Assembly (NCBI GenBank): GCA_002401485.1
Contig: NVTF01000010.1
Span: 1 to 33,865, forward strand
Length of the DNA stretch: 33,865 nucleotides
Reading direction: 5' to 3'
Source of the DNA: Elusimicrobiota bacterium
Lineage (GTDB): Bacteria > Elusimicrobiota > Elusimicrobia > UBA1565
Each line of letters begins with the position of its first letter. Position 1 is the first letter of the stretch. The notes beneath the pieces are model-generated. The model was not told the DNA's origin and ran no database searches. It saw only the letters and a list, made by a program, of their open reading frames with translations. A program made the translations under genes and the position numbers. Positions 1-7,123 of this stretch are shown here, piece by piece.

Positions 1-2
1 GG

Positions 3-59
3 GGCGTGGAAGCGGGCGCTGGAAATCATATCGAGAAATCCCTGGGGGAGAAGACCTAA
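3..59 (+). CDS. 3' end of a plus-strand gene (partial, tentative)
   Basis: Frame 3 is open from the window edge and ends VEAGAGNHIEKSLGEKT before a TAA at 57-59. It looks more protein-like than the other two plus frames. The stop shares the tetranucleotide CTAA with the stop of the convergent 864-aa gene. The same arrangement occurs at 21068-21071 between two better-supported genes, which makes a real convergent gene plausible. With only 18 codons visible, no function can be given. Confidence 0.35.
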   Translation, partial: GVEAGAGNHIEKSLGEKT

Positions 60-2650
60 TTAGGAAAGTCTGAGATGCTTAACTTGATGGCGATGCCCCA
101 GCGGGGGCCCGGCAGCGCGCGCGCTAGTGAGAGCCGGTAATACTCCCCGGCAAATTCGAGAGCTTCTGCGGAGGGTGTTTCGTCGCGGCGAATCGCATCA
201 ATGACGCTTTCTCCCCATGCGACGTGCACCGCGAAAAACTCTGTCCCCGGGACTAGGAAGATGCGGGCGATCCAGAGATCGTTTTGACGGACGTCGTCGG
301 CCGCGATCACCGTCCGGAGGCGTTTATTTACGATGGGCAGTTCTTCGGGATGCGTGCGCATGCGGATCAAGTTCACGATATCGAGACGGTGCACGCTGCG
401 AGCCCCATCAAACATCGTTTCGGCGAAGGCCTTGTCAACGCGTGGGTCAAACAGCGGGTGCTTCAGTGCAGGCGCTCGGTTTTCGTACCAGCCCTCGTCT
501 CCGGGTTTGTTGCCGTCTATGGAATTCATCGATTTGAGCGCGCGGGCCGTGTGCAGGTCTTCTATTTTCCACGCGTCCATCGCGCCTTCCAGGATCGACT
601 TCGCCCGGTCTTGCTGCCCCTTCGTTTCGGGAGTGTCTTCTGTGAGCGATTGCTTCACGATGTTCACGAGTTGCCGGACCGTGGCTTTATAATCCGCATC
701 CTTGGCTGTGAGTTTGGAGACGACCGCGTCGACTTCTTCGGCGTCGCTTTTCCATTCCGGTTGGGGAATTTCCAGAATCGCCCGCGCCGTCCATTTCACA
801 TCGTCGTTTGTGAAATCGAGAAAACGGTGCACGTGGGCGGACCAGCCGGCGGGGATCGAGTCTTTTTCGGGATACCGCGCGTGAATGAGGCGCATGAAAT
901 TCTGGGCCTTTATCGCGTCGTTTTCTTCATGTGCCGCGTCGGCCAGAGCTGAAATCTCATCTTCATTGAGCGTATTGAGTTTCCGAACCGATTCGAGAAT
1001 AAGTTTCGGGACTGAGCGTCCCTTCACGCGGCGGGCAGGCCACTGCTTGGACCAGCGGCGGACGTTGTTCCAACCGACTTGTTTACCGTAGGCCCGGCGC
1101 AGAATTTTTAGAATCTCGGCGTCGGTTTTTCCGCCGTCAAAACTCTCGCCGATACGCCAGGAATTGAGTTCGTTAAGCAGGTTCATATAACTGCCGAAGA
1201 CCGAGCCAAAGAGCGCGTAGGACGGTCCGTCGATTTCGTACGGGACCGCCCAGCCCTTTTTGTCGATCCATCGCCGAAGTGATTCTTGGAACTTTTGGAA
1301 GCGCGCGTGGTTGGCTTCATGGGAGGTTGTATTGAGGTCCGCACGGCTTGGCATGACATAAGCCATTTGGTCTTCGCTTGGGTTGTAGTACGCGGCCGCC
1401 CCTTGATGTTCATCGTAGATGATAGGGATCCCGCGGCTGATGAGAAAGAGTACGGCGCGATAGATGCGCGCTGATAAGGTTTTGTCGGCGAGTTTCGCGG
1501 CGGCTTCTAGAATTTTTCGGGCAAGAAAAAACGAATTCCCGCCGCCCACGAGAAGGTAGTCCCCGACGCGGGCTGATTTCCGTTTGCCGGCGAGGGTGTG
1601 CCGCCGTACGACAGAGAGTTCGTGATTTTTGAGATGGGTGGTGTCCAGGATTTGCGTCGGATAGGAGAGGCGGTCCGACAGCCCGGTCAACAGACGTACG
1701 GGGTAGTCGGTTTCGGCCCGGCGGGATTGAGTGCGGAGGAAAACCGCCGCGGCGATGCGTTCGTCGAGGCTGTCGGATTTTAGAAATGAGTCCCAGAAAG
1801 CGAGCCCGTTTTGGATTGTCAGAACCGAATATTCATCCCGGCTTGTTTCAGAAACCGTGTAATTCTTGATTGTCTGATTGAACCGCTTTTTAACAAGGCG
1901 CGGGAGGCGTTTGTTGAAGGCTTTTACTTCCTTCAGAAACAAGGCGTGCTGACGCATGAATTCTTTTTTACCGACCTTGCGGGCCTTGTCCCACCGCTTT
2001 TCCAGCTCTTCGTGCATCAATTCTTCCATGACGTAGCGAACGTCATAGTCATCGATCGGCGTGTAGGCCTTGATGAAGTCGTCGCGCTCCTTGGCCTCGG
2101 AAATCGCGCGTATGCGCGCTTGAAACTCGTCGTTGATCAAGTCCGAGAGATCGCCTATCTTGAAAGTATTCGGGCCGACGATGATCCGGGTGGTTATGTT
2201 CGAGGCTTGTTGGGCGGGCGAAGGAGTATCCGCCGCGTTCACGGCGCCAACCGACTGTCTGTTATCGAAGATGATGGAGAGTTTTGATTGTTTGCTGCCT
2301 TGGCGTTGGAACAGCTGAGCTGTTTTGGAAACGAGGGTTTCCCGGCGGGCGGGGTTTGCTTCTACCCAGGGTCGATCGGGCTGCACTGTGATGCGGGCGG
2401 CAACGGGCGCCTTCGAAGCTAAAGGATTCGTTGGAATGGCAATTGTCTCAAGAACCGGCAGCATACTTGTGGGTAGGCCGGGCTGAATCGACTGCAGCGA
2501 GAGTGTCGGCGCCGCTAGACCCTGCGACAACATCGGTGTTCGGCCGACGATCACGGTTTTCAGGGAAACGGGCACGGAGCGCAGGGTCCGCGCGTGAGCC
2601 GGCGTCGCAGTCAATGCAAATAAAGCTAGGAATAGTTTTTTTCGGCTCAT
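56..2650 (-). CDS. Large exported protein with HExxH-type motif, unknown function
   Basis: The 864-residue product starts with a clear signal peptide (MSRKKLFLALFALTATPAHA), so it is exported. The next roughly 85 residues are Pro/Ala/Ser/Thr-rich and probably unstructured. The rest is charged and mostly helical-looking, with no family I recognise. Near residue 444 it carries HEANH inside TTSHEANHARFQKF, which fits the HExxH zinc-metalloprotease signature. The surrounding helix is compatible, but I cannot assign a third ligand. A stretch before it (VGDYLLVGGGNSFFLARKIL) is hydrophobic. The gene starts 3 nt after the stop of the secreted metallophosphoesterase, so the two are almost certainly one operon. 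A zincin-like activity is inference from one motif; the protein could equally be a structural envelope protein. Confidence 0.85.
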   Translation of the reverse strand: MSRKKLFLALFALTATPAHARTLRSVPVSLKTVIVGRTPMLSQGLAAPTLSLQSIQPGLPTSMLPVLETIAIPTNPLASKAPVAARITVQPDRPWVEANPARRETLVSKTAQLFQRQGSKQSKLSIIFDNRQSVGAVNAADTPSPAQQASNITTRIIVGPNTFKIGDLSDLINDEFQARIRAISEAKERDDFIKAYTPIDDYDVRYVMEELMHEELEKRWDKARKVGKKEFMRQHALFLKEVKAFNKRLPRLVKKRFNQTIKNYTVSETSRDEYSVLTIQNGLAFWDSFLKSDSLDERIAAAVFLRTQSRRAETDYPVRLLTGLSDRLSYPTQILDTTHLKNHELSVVRRHTLAGKRKSARVGDYLLVGGGNSFFLARKILEAAAKLADKTLSARIYRAVLFLISRGIPIIYDEHQGAAAYYNPSEDQMAYVMPSRADLNTTSHEANHARFQKFQESLRRWIDKKGWAVPYEIDGPSYALFGSVFGSYMNLLNELNSWRIGESFDGGKTDAEILKILRRAYGKQVGWNNVRRWSKQWPARRVKGRSVPKLILESVRKLNTLNEDEISALADAAHEENDAIKAQNFMRLIHARYPEKDSIPAGWSAHVHRFLDFTNDDVKWTARAILEIPQPEWKSDAEEVDAVVSKLTAKDADYKATVRQLVNIVKQSLTEDTPETKGQQDRAKSILEGAMDAWKIEDLHTARALKSMNSIDGNKPGDEGWYENRAPALKHPLFDPRVDKAFAETMFDGARSVHRLDIVNLIRMRTHPEELPIVNKRLRTVIAADDVRQNDLWIARIFLVPGTEFFAVHVAWGESVIDAIRRDETPSAEALEFAGEYYRLSLARALPGPRWGIAIKLSISDFPN

Positions 2651-2653
2651 TGC

Positions 2654-3700
2654 TTAGAGGGCCGCGAAGGCCATCTCTTCTCCCCTACTGGTGACGATGG
2701 TTTCACGTACGCCCTCGGGTCCGGCCTCCACCATGATGTAGTGAGAAATCTTCTGCCCCGGACTTCCGGGATAGGAATAGAGGGGGGACCCGCCGCCGCC
2801 GGAAAGCACGTAGCGAACACCCGCGTATTCGGCGTAGGCCAATGCGTGGATGTGTCCCATATAAACACGTTCGACGCCTCGGCGTGAGACAATCTCGGAA
2901 AATTCCCGCGCTCCTGTTCCAAAATAGGCACGGCTGGTTTTAAGGGCCTTCTCGGCTTCTTCGGCCCCTTGCTCCGGCATTTCGGCGGGCAGCGCCCACC
3001 GTCCCTTCAGATACGCGGGAGGGATATGCAAAGCGACAATCTTGATTTGATCCGTATCCAAGACCGAATCAAGCCAGGTTAATTGATCTTCTGATAAGGC
3101 ACCGCCGGAATCATCGAGACAAACAATTCGGTATCCGCCATGTTCGAAGAAAAAATCGGTATTGCGATAGGACGGGACGGCGCGGGACGCGAACGCCGCT
3201 TTATATAAGGATCGGTCGGCCGGTTTTTTTGGATTGGTTTTTTTACGGTCGTGATTTCCGATGATGGGGAAAAACGGCCGGTCCGCCACCGCCTCGAGTT
3301 TTTCGATGAATTTGGCGTAATTCTTCGGGGTCCCGCGGCTGACGAAATCGCCGAGCTGGAGCACAAAATCATGGGAACGGTCCTGCATATCGGTCATGAG
3401 GGATTGAAAGACCTTCTTCCCTTTAGGAGGAAACACGCGTTCAAACCAAAAGCGCCCGGGTTCCGAGTCCCCGATCAGGGAGAAGGTGAAGGTTTCATTC
3501 TTTCCTCGGGGTGTTTTGGCGAGCTCCGCGCGTTGGGCGTCGTGGCCCCATCTCGCCTGCGCGACGTCCGCGTCGAAGGGCCATTTAATAGTTTTGATTT
3601 GGGTCGCTTGCGTCGCTTGGTGCAAAGCGTCCATAGCGGGCGTGGAAAGCGCTGAGGCATTGTTGACCAATAGCAGGGCCAAGGACGCTTTAATCAGCAT
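2654..3700 (-). CDS. Secreted calcineurin-like metallophosphoesterase
   Basis: The product has 348 residues and a signal peptide (MLIKASLALLLVNNASA). The metallophosphoesterase blocks appear in order: IGDSEP, LQLGDFVSRG, IIGNHDRKK, IVALHIPP and GHIHAL. These supply the usual two-metal ligands, except that the first block reads D-S-E where the family usually has D-x-H. The fold is that of calcineurin-like phosphatases such as purple acid phosphatases and nucleotide phosphodiesterases; the substrate cannot be read from sequence. It heads an operon with the 864-aa exported protein. The ATG lies 5 nt after a TATACT hexamer (minus strand, 3706-3711), so the mRNA is probably leaderless. This choice also places the signal peptide at the N-terminus. 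Confidence 0.9.
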   Translation of the reverse strand: MLIKASLALLLVNNASALSTPAMDALHQATQATQIKTIKWPFDADVAQARWGHDAQRAELAKTPRGKNETFTFSLIGDSEPGRFWFERVFPPKGKKVFQSLMTDMQDRSHDFVLQLGDFVSRGTPKNYAKFIEKLEAVADRPFFPIIGNHDRKKTNPKKPADRSLYKAAFASRAVPSYRNTDFFFEHGGYRIVCLDDSGGALSEDQLTWLDSVLDTDQIKIVALHIPPAYLKGRWALPAEMPEQGAEEAEKALKTSRAYFGTGAREFSEIVSRRGVERVYMGHIHALAYAEYAGVRYVLSGGGGSPLYSYPGSPGQKISHYIMVEAGPEGVRETIVTSRGEEMAFAAL

Positions 3701-3705
3701 GCGCC

Positions 3706-3711
3706 AGTATA
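3706..3711 (-). promoter_or_regulatory. -10 element TATACT of the metallophosphoesterase operon
   Basis: The minus strand reads GCTATACT, then GGCGC, then the ATG at 3700. The gap of 5 nt leaves no room for a 5' leader. I see no good -35. Confidence 0.55.
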
Positions 3712-3827
3712 GCCATGCAGGGAGATTTTCACCTTCCCCTAAAGACCCGATTTTGACGTGGAATTGGGCCTATGCACGCCGTTCGTATGACCAGCTCGTT
3801 GGGAATAATATCGATAGTCCATATACA

Positions 3828-3856
3828 TTGACAAAGTCCAGAAATGGACTTATAAT
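3828..3856 (+). promoter_or_regulatory. Consensus sigma70 promoter of the toxin-antitoxin operon
   Basis: The sequence is TTGACA (3828-3833), a 17-nt spacer, then TATAAT (3851-3856). Both hexamers and the spacing are perfect consensus. Transcription would start near 3863, giving a leader of about 24 nt that contains the Shine-Dalgarno AAAGGAGG. Such a strong promoter needs repression, and the operator-like repeat in its spacer fits that. Confidence 0.85.
3834..3851. promoter_or_regulatory. Operator-like inverted repeat in the promoter spacer
   Basis: AAGTCCA-gaaa-TGGACTT is a perfect inverted repeat with 7-bp arms and a 4-bp centre. It fills the spacer and touches the first base of the -10. 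A further AGTCCA half-site lies upstream at 3816-3821, 19 bp in phase from the one at 3835-3840. The arrangement is what is expected for autorepression by the Xre-type antitoxin or the complex; the binding itself is inferred. Confidence 0.65.
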
Positions 3857-3886
3857 ATTAATCGCTAGGAACAAAAGGAGGGTGCC

Positions 3887-4291
3887 ATGACCAGTGAAGC
3901 TGCTGCGAAGTGGAAGGTAGACCCAAAGACGGCATCAGGACCGGCGCTTAGAACATTCTTCAAAATATCTGAGCGCTGGAAATTGAGCGTAGAGGAGCAA
4001 ATGAAATTGTTGGGTCTAACGGCACGGTCGACGTTTTTCAAATGGAAACAGGAGCAGGGTGGGCGTTTGACGATGGACACACTTGAGCGAATCTCTTATG
4101 TCCTGGGTATTTTTAAAGCGCTGAACATCCTTCTTCCGGATGAAGATTCCGCTGATGCCTGGATTAAGAAGCCCAACGATGCGCCGGCATTCGGCGGCAA
4201 ATCAGCGTTGGATCGGTTGATGTCAGGGCAAGTAAGCGACCTGTTTGTTGTGCGTCAGTATCTTGATGCTCAGAGAGGTGGGTGGGCATAG
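3887..4291 (+). CDS. Xre/MbcA/ParS-type antitoxin of a RES toxin
   Basis: This 134-residue protein matches the layout of antitoxins paired with RES toxins. An N-terminal helix-turn-helix (about residues 25-75, with LSVEEQMKLLGLTARSTFFK) is followed by the MbcA/ParS/Xre toxin-binding region, which ends ALDRLMSGQVSDLFVVRQYL. It should neutralise the downstream toxin and repress the operon. The start is fixed by AAAGGAGG about 5 nt before the ATG. The stop TAG shares a base with a GTG that can start the toxin gene, so translation is coupled. The region looks more AT-rich than the neighbouring genes, compatible with horizontal acquisition. Confidence 0.85.
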   Translation: MTSEAAAKWKVDPKTASGPALRTFFKISERWKLSVEEQMKLLGLTARSTFFKWKQEQGGRLTMDTLERISYVLGIFKALNILLPDEDSADAWIKKPNDAPAFGGKSALDRLMSGQVSDLFVVRQYLDAQRGGWA

Positions 4292-4986
4292 TGATTCCTG
4301 TCCGACATGTCGAACTAAAGCCGTGTTGGCGAATGATACCTTCAAGGTATCCCGAGGAGAAATTATTCGATCGCGTTTCTGAATCCAGGGATCGGGATGA
4401 GATCAATCAATTGGAACAATTGACCAATCCTCGTCTCAGGGAAGAACGGGGGGAGGTCCCAGGGTTTTCATCATCGGAGCGTGCAACAGGAAAGGGGAGT
4501 TCTTATATCATGGCCGCGTTCGCTTATATTAACCCGGAAGGAAGTCGGTTTTCCGATGGATCCTTTGGCGTTTATTACGCCGCCCGGACATTAGCCACGG
4601 CAGTCGCTGAATGTGTTTATCATCGCGAGTTGTTCATGCGGCGAACAAAAGAGCCGCCGATGCGACTTGATATGCGAGTGTTGACTGCAACCTTGAATGC
4701 CGAAATGCATGATATTCGAGGCATGAAATCTAAATTCAAAAAAGTCTACAGTCGCAAAAATTATTCTGAGTCTCGTTCGCTGGCTGTCCAGTTGCGCCAA
4801 GAGGGCTCGTTTGGAATCGCCTATGATAGCGTTCGGGATCCGGGGGGGGAGTGTCTCGCTGTTTTTAGACCGAAAGCTTTAGATCATTGTCGTCGAGAAA
4901 GGCACATGATATTTGAATGGAACGGGAAGAAAATTGCAAAAGTTTTTCAGTTGCAGGAATTTATATCCGAGGATGAATCCCCATAA
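4291..4986 (+). CDS. RES-domain toxin (NAD-degrading family)
   Basis: The product is 231 residues from GTG 4291, or 234 from GTG 4282 as in the ORF track. I prefer 4291 because the AGAGAGG ahead is then at a normal ribosome-binding distance and the start overlaps the antitoxin stop by one base. RES-family features are visible: an early Arg in CWRMIPSRYPEE, the block GVYYAARTLATAVAECVYHRE with its conserved Tyr and Glu, and a late Ser region (SRSLAVQLRQEGSFGIAYDSVRDPGG). Characterised RES toxins deplete NAD+ and stop growth; they resemble ADP-ribosyltransferases. All landmark residues appear present, so the toxin looks intact. Confidence 0.85.
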   Translation: MIPVRHVELKPCWRMIPSRYPEEKLFDRVSESRDRDEINQLEQLTNPRLREERGEVPGFSSSERATGKGSSYIMAAFAYINPEGSRFSDGSFGVYYAARTLATAVAECVYHRELFMRRTKEPPMRLDMRVLTATLNAEMHDIRGMKSKFKKVYSRKNYSESRSLAVQLRQEGSFGIAYDSVRDPGGECLAVFRPKALDHCRRERHMIFEWNGKKIAKVFQLQEFISEDESP

Positions 4987-5024
4987 TGCCGCATTTTCAA
5001 AAAAAAGATCTGAGAAAGCGGCAT
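4986..5024 (+). terminator. Hairpin at the end of the toxin gene (weak terminator candidate)
   Basis: ATGCCGC (4986-4992) pairs with GCGGCAT (5018-5024), with partial pairing continuing inward around an A-rich loop. It overlaps the last base of the toxin stop codon. No T-tract follows, so termination is uncertain. Confidence 0.35.
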
Positions 5025-5092
5025 CAGGGGATCTGCGCCCGTGTAGTCTGCAGTTAACCCCCATCCGGTAGCCCAACATCTCCTCAATTCGC

Positions 5093-5098
5093 TACACT
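5093..5098 (+). promoter_or_regulatory. -10 element TACACT of the MscS gene
   Basis: GCTACACT is followed by GCCCGC and the ATG at 5105, a gap of 6 nt. The same GCTACACT with the same gap precedes the response regulator at 13238. Confidence 0.55.
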
Positions 5099-5104
5099 GC
5101 CCGC

Positions 5105-6226
5105 ATGGAACAGATTCGCGCCTACGAGGAGCTCATCCTCGCCTATCTCAAAACAGAATTCTTAGGAATATCCATTCAACAGGCCCTCGTTGCCTTCGCC
5201 TTCATATTTGGCGGCTTTCTTTTACGAAAGGTGGTGGAACGCTTTTTTGCGGGTATAGAGAAAGCTGTTTCTAAAACCGAGACGCCCTATGATGATCTGC
5301 TTCTTGAGATCGTGCGGTATCCGCTATTGGCCGCCTGTGTTCCTCTTGGGTTTTATTTCGCGCTGCACACCCTGCCGCTGCCGACGAAGCCGGTCGATTT
5401 TTCAGCGCTTTTGTCCGCTGGGTTTAAGACCATCACGGTCATTTTCGTGGTCTGGGTCGCGATTCGGTTTGTGGACGGCGTTTGCAGCGTTTGGGAGGGC
5501 TACGCCAAACGCAGCGATTCGGAAATTGACGATATGCTCGTGCCCATCGTGCGGAAATCCCTTAAGTCCTTCCTGGTTATTGTGGGCGGTATTCTCACCC
5601 TCCAGAACATGGGGTATTCCGTCGGCAGCCTGCTCGCGGGATTCGGTCTCGGCGGCATGGCATTTGCGCTCGCCGCCAAGGACAGCATTTCGAATATATT
5701 CGGCTCGATTGTGATTTTTTGGGACCGCCCGTTTAAGACCGGCGATTGGATTCAGATGGGCGACATTGAAGGAACCGTCGAGGAAATCGGCATCCGGACG
5801 ACGCGCGTGCGGACGTTTGCAAACAGTCAATTAACGATTCCGAACGCAAAGTGGACTACGAGTGCGATCAATAATTGGTCCCGCATGAAGAAGCGCCGGA
5901 TTTCCACGACGATCGGCCTGACCTACGATACGAAGCCCGCACAGATGGAAAAAATTCTTGAGGCCATTAAAGAGTTGATTCGCAAGGACGAGGCGCTGCG
6001 TGATGATTTCTTCTTAGTGAACTTTAAAGGGTTTGGGTCCCATTCGATGGATATTTTCATCTATTGCTTCACTGTGACCACGCAGTGGAAGGAGTTCCTG
6101 GACGTGCGGCAGCGCTTCTTCTTAAATATCGCGAAGGAAGTGGAAAGTGCCGGTCTGGAATTTGCCTTCCCGACGCAGACGCTGCACGTCGCTAAGCCGG
6201 CTGAACTCGCTAAAAGCCAGTTGTAA
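5105..6226 (+). CDS. MscS-family mechanosensitive ion channel
   Basis: The product has 373 residues. The N-terminal part contains four or five membrane segments. The pore-lining helix and start of the MscS beta domain are diagnostic: GSLLAGFGLGGMAFALAAKD, then SNIFGSIVIFWDRPFKTGDW, then an EGTVEEIGIRTTRVRTF block and a SQLTIPNAKW motif. The C-terminal alpha/beta domain (about residues 265-360) forms the cytoplasmic cage. The channel would open on membrane tension to release solutes during hypo-osmotic shock. It appears monocistronic, with its own -10 directly before the ATG. Downstream there is a hairpin and then genes on the opposite strand. Confidence 0.95.
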   Translation: MEQIRAYEELILAYLKTEFLGISIQQALVAFAFIFGGFLLRKVVERFFAGIEKAVSKTETPYDDLLLEIVRYPLLAACVPLGFYFALHTLPLPTKPVDFSALLSAGFKTITVIFVVWVAIRFVDGVCSVWEGYAKRSDSEIDDMLVPIVRKSLKSFLVIVGGILTLQNMGYSVGSLLAGFGLGGMAFALAAKDSISNIFGSIVIFWDRPFKTGDWIQMGDIEGTVEEIGIRTTRVRTFANSQLTIPNAKWTTSAINNWSRMKKRRISTTIGLTYDTKPAQMEKILEAIKELIRKDEALRDDFFLVNFKGFGSHSMDIFIYCFTVTTQWKEFLDVRQRFFLNIAKEVESAGLEFAFPTQTLHVAKPAELAKSQL

Positions 6227-6245
6227 CCGTTTGGCTAATTCTCCT

Positions 6246-6285
6246 CGAATCGGATTTTTGAGGCTTTTTTAAAAAATCCGATTCG
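6246..6285. terminator. Hairpin between convergent transcription units
   Basis: CGAATCGGATTTTT (6246-6259) pairs perfectly with AAAAATCCGATTCG (6272-6285) around a 12-nt loop. It lies between the MscS stop and the stop of the convergent small membrane-protein gene. The A/T-rich inner part of the stem and the loop could supply a T-tract in either direction, so a bidirectional terminator is likely. Confidence 0.6.
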
Positions 6286-6329
6286 TGATTAGGATCAGCT
6301 GATTGGGGGTTCGCGATGAGTTCTAAGAA

Positions 6330-6620
6330 TTAGGTAGTGGGTCCGTTTGCAGCGGATGTCGGAAACAACCCTTTAACGATGAGAGTCATGAACCCGGCCA
6401 TCTCTACGATGATGGCAACGCCGACAGATGTTAAAACCGTTTCCGATAGACCTAATTTAAGCGGCCCGTTTAAATACAGGAGGCCGAAGCTGCCTATGAG
6501 ACATAGCGGATAGGCCTTTAAAAGAAAGCTGACAATTCTTTCTCTCAGAGCGATGTTACTTGCGGCGGCGGCTTGACCCGAGTTTTCAACATCCAGGTCC
6601 TCTACCCGTTGACGCTTCAC
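6330..6620 (-). CDS. Small two-TM membrane protein, hypothetical
   Basis: The 96-residue product has a charged N-terminus (MKRQRVEDLDVENSGQ) and two predicted membrane helices, around LLKAYPLCLIGSFGLLYL and VGVAIIVEMAGFMTLIV. I recognise no family. It begins with GTG, preceded by AGGAAC/AGGAC sequences that can act as a ribosome binding site. It starts 9 nt after the RHH-like gene, so the two form an operon. The membrane protein may depend functionally on its regulator-like partner, but that is inference from position only. Confidence 0.65.
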   Translation of the reverse strand: MKRQRVEDLDVENSGQAAAASNIALRERIVSFLLKAYPLCLIGSFGLLYLNGPLKLGLSETVLTSVGVAIIVEMAGFMTLIVKGLFPTSAANGPTT

Positions 6621-6629
6621 GTCCTGTTC

Positions 6630-6890
6630 CTACGCTGTAACTTTTCCCTTCGGTGAGACTTCGTCCAATGCCGGTGTTGCGAGTTCAACATAGCTGTCTG
6701 ACTCATTATTCATAGCCGCGATGATCGCTCCTCCACGGCTGTGCTTGATAGCCCACTTAAAAAGACTGAGTGCATTATTGAGATATGCAGTTCTCGTGCC
6801 TAAGTTTGTTTCTGCTATTAGTTCGTCCAACTCCTTTGCGCTACTTTCCGACATATCGAATTGAATTCGAATCCGCCTCTCGTTATCCAT
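6630..6890 (-). CDS. Ribbon-helix-helix-like small protein
   Basis: The ORF track starts at 6935, but ATG 6890 is preceded by the strong Shine-Dalgarno GGAGGAG at good spacing, so I take 86 residues. The N-terminal pattern, a basic strand RRIRIQFDMSESSAKELDEL followed by helices, resembles the ribbon-helix-helix (CopG/MetJ-like) fold of small DNA-binding proteins. The acidic C-terminal tail has no assignment. It could regulate its own promoter or the following membrane protein. I see no toxin family next to it, so an antitoxin role is unsupported. Confidence 0.6.
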   Translation of the reverse strand: MDNERRIRIQFDMSESSAKELDELIAETNLGTRTAYLNNALSLFKWAIKHSRGGAIIAAMNNESDSYVELATPALDEVSPKGKVTA

Positions 6891-6911
6891 CTGCTCCTCC
6901 GACTTGCTCCC

Positions 6912-6940
6912 TTGGCGTTGCCTTATTGTGCTCATATAAT
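6912..6940 (+). promoter_or_regulatory. Promoter-like sequence reading rightwards
   Basis: TTGGCG (6912-6917), a 17-nt spacer and a perfect TATAAT (6935-6940) form a good sigma70-like promoter. It faces the doubtful 6939-7109 reading frame and overlaps the RHH-operon promoter. Confidence 0.4.
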
Positions 6941-6953
6941 GAGTGTTTGTAAA
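6925..6953 (-). promoter_or_regulatory. Putative promoter of the RHH-like operon
   Basis: On the minus strand TTTACA (6953-6948) is followed after 17 nt by CACAAT (6930-6925). The leader would reach the GGAGGAG site ahead of ATG 6890. It overlaps an opposite promoter-like sequence. Confidence 0.4.
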
Positions 6954-7109
6954 GTGTTAAATGGTGGTATATTGGGCGGTAAGCCCCAGATCAAAGGCGT
7001 TTCGACACGCTTTTTTGATAGAAAAAACCGTGTGATGCGGCCTGCAGTAGTTGCAGGGATCAGCAAGAAACCCTGGAGCGATGACGACGTTGTTTCCCTG
7101 TTGGATTGA
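6939..7109 (+). pseudogene. Possible DUF433-like antitoxin remnant
   Basis: This 56-codon frame contains NGGILGGKPQIKG, which resembles the conserved N-terminal ILGGKPVIKGTR pattern of DUF433 proteins (often antitoxins). The rest (STRFFDRKNR onward) does not continue the family, and the frame stops early. The good -10 at 6935-6940 overlaps the first ATG, so a start at the in-frame GTG 6954 would fit transcription better. It may be a decayed fragment or chance similarity. Confidence 0.22.
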
Positions 7110-7123
7110 AACTGACCCAATAC

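Noticed and set aside
284-952. 222-residue plus-strand ORF and other long frames inside the 864-aa gene
   Set aside because: They are shadows of the minus-strand gene, with no start signals and unusual Phe/Arg/Val-rich composition. Similar shadows at 26184-26858, 27447-28019, 20697-21281 and 22862-23584 were rejected for the same reason.
3720-5080. Mobile element or genomic island around the toxin-antitoxin pair
   Set aside because: The region is AT-richer, but I found no transposase, integrase, terminal inverted repeats or target-site duplication.
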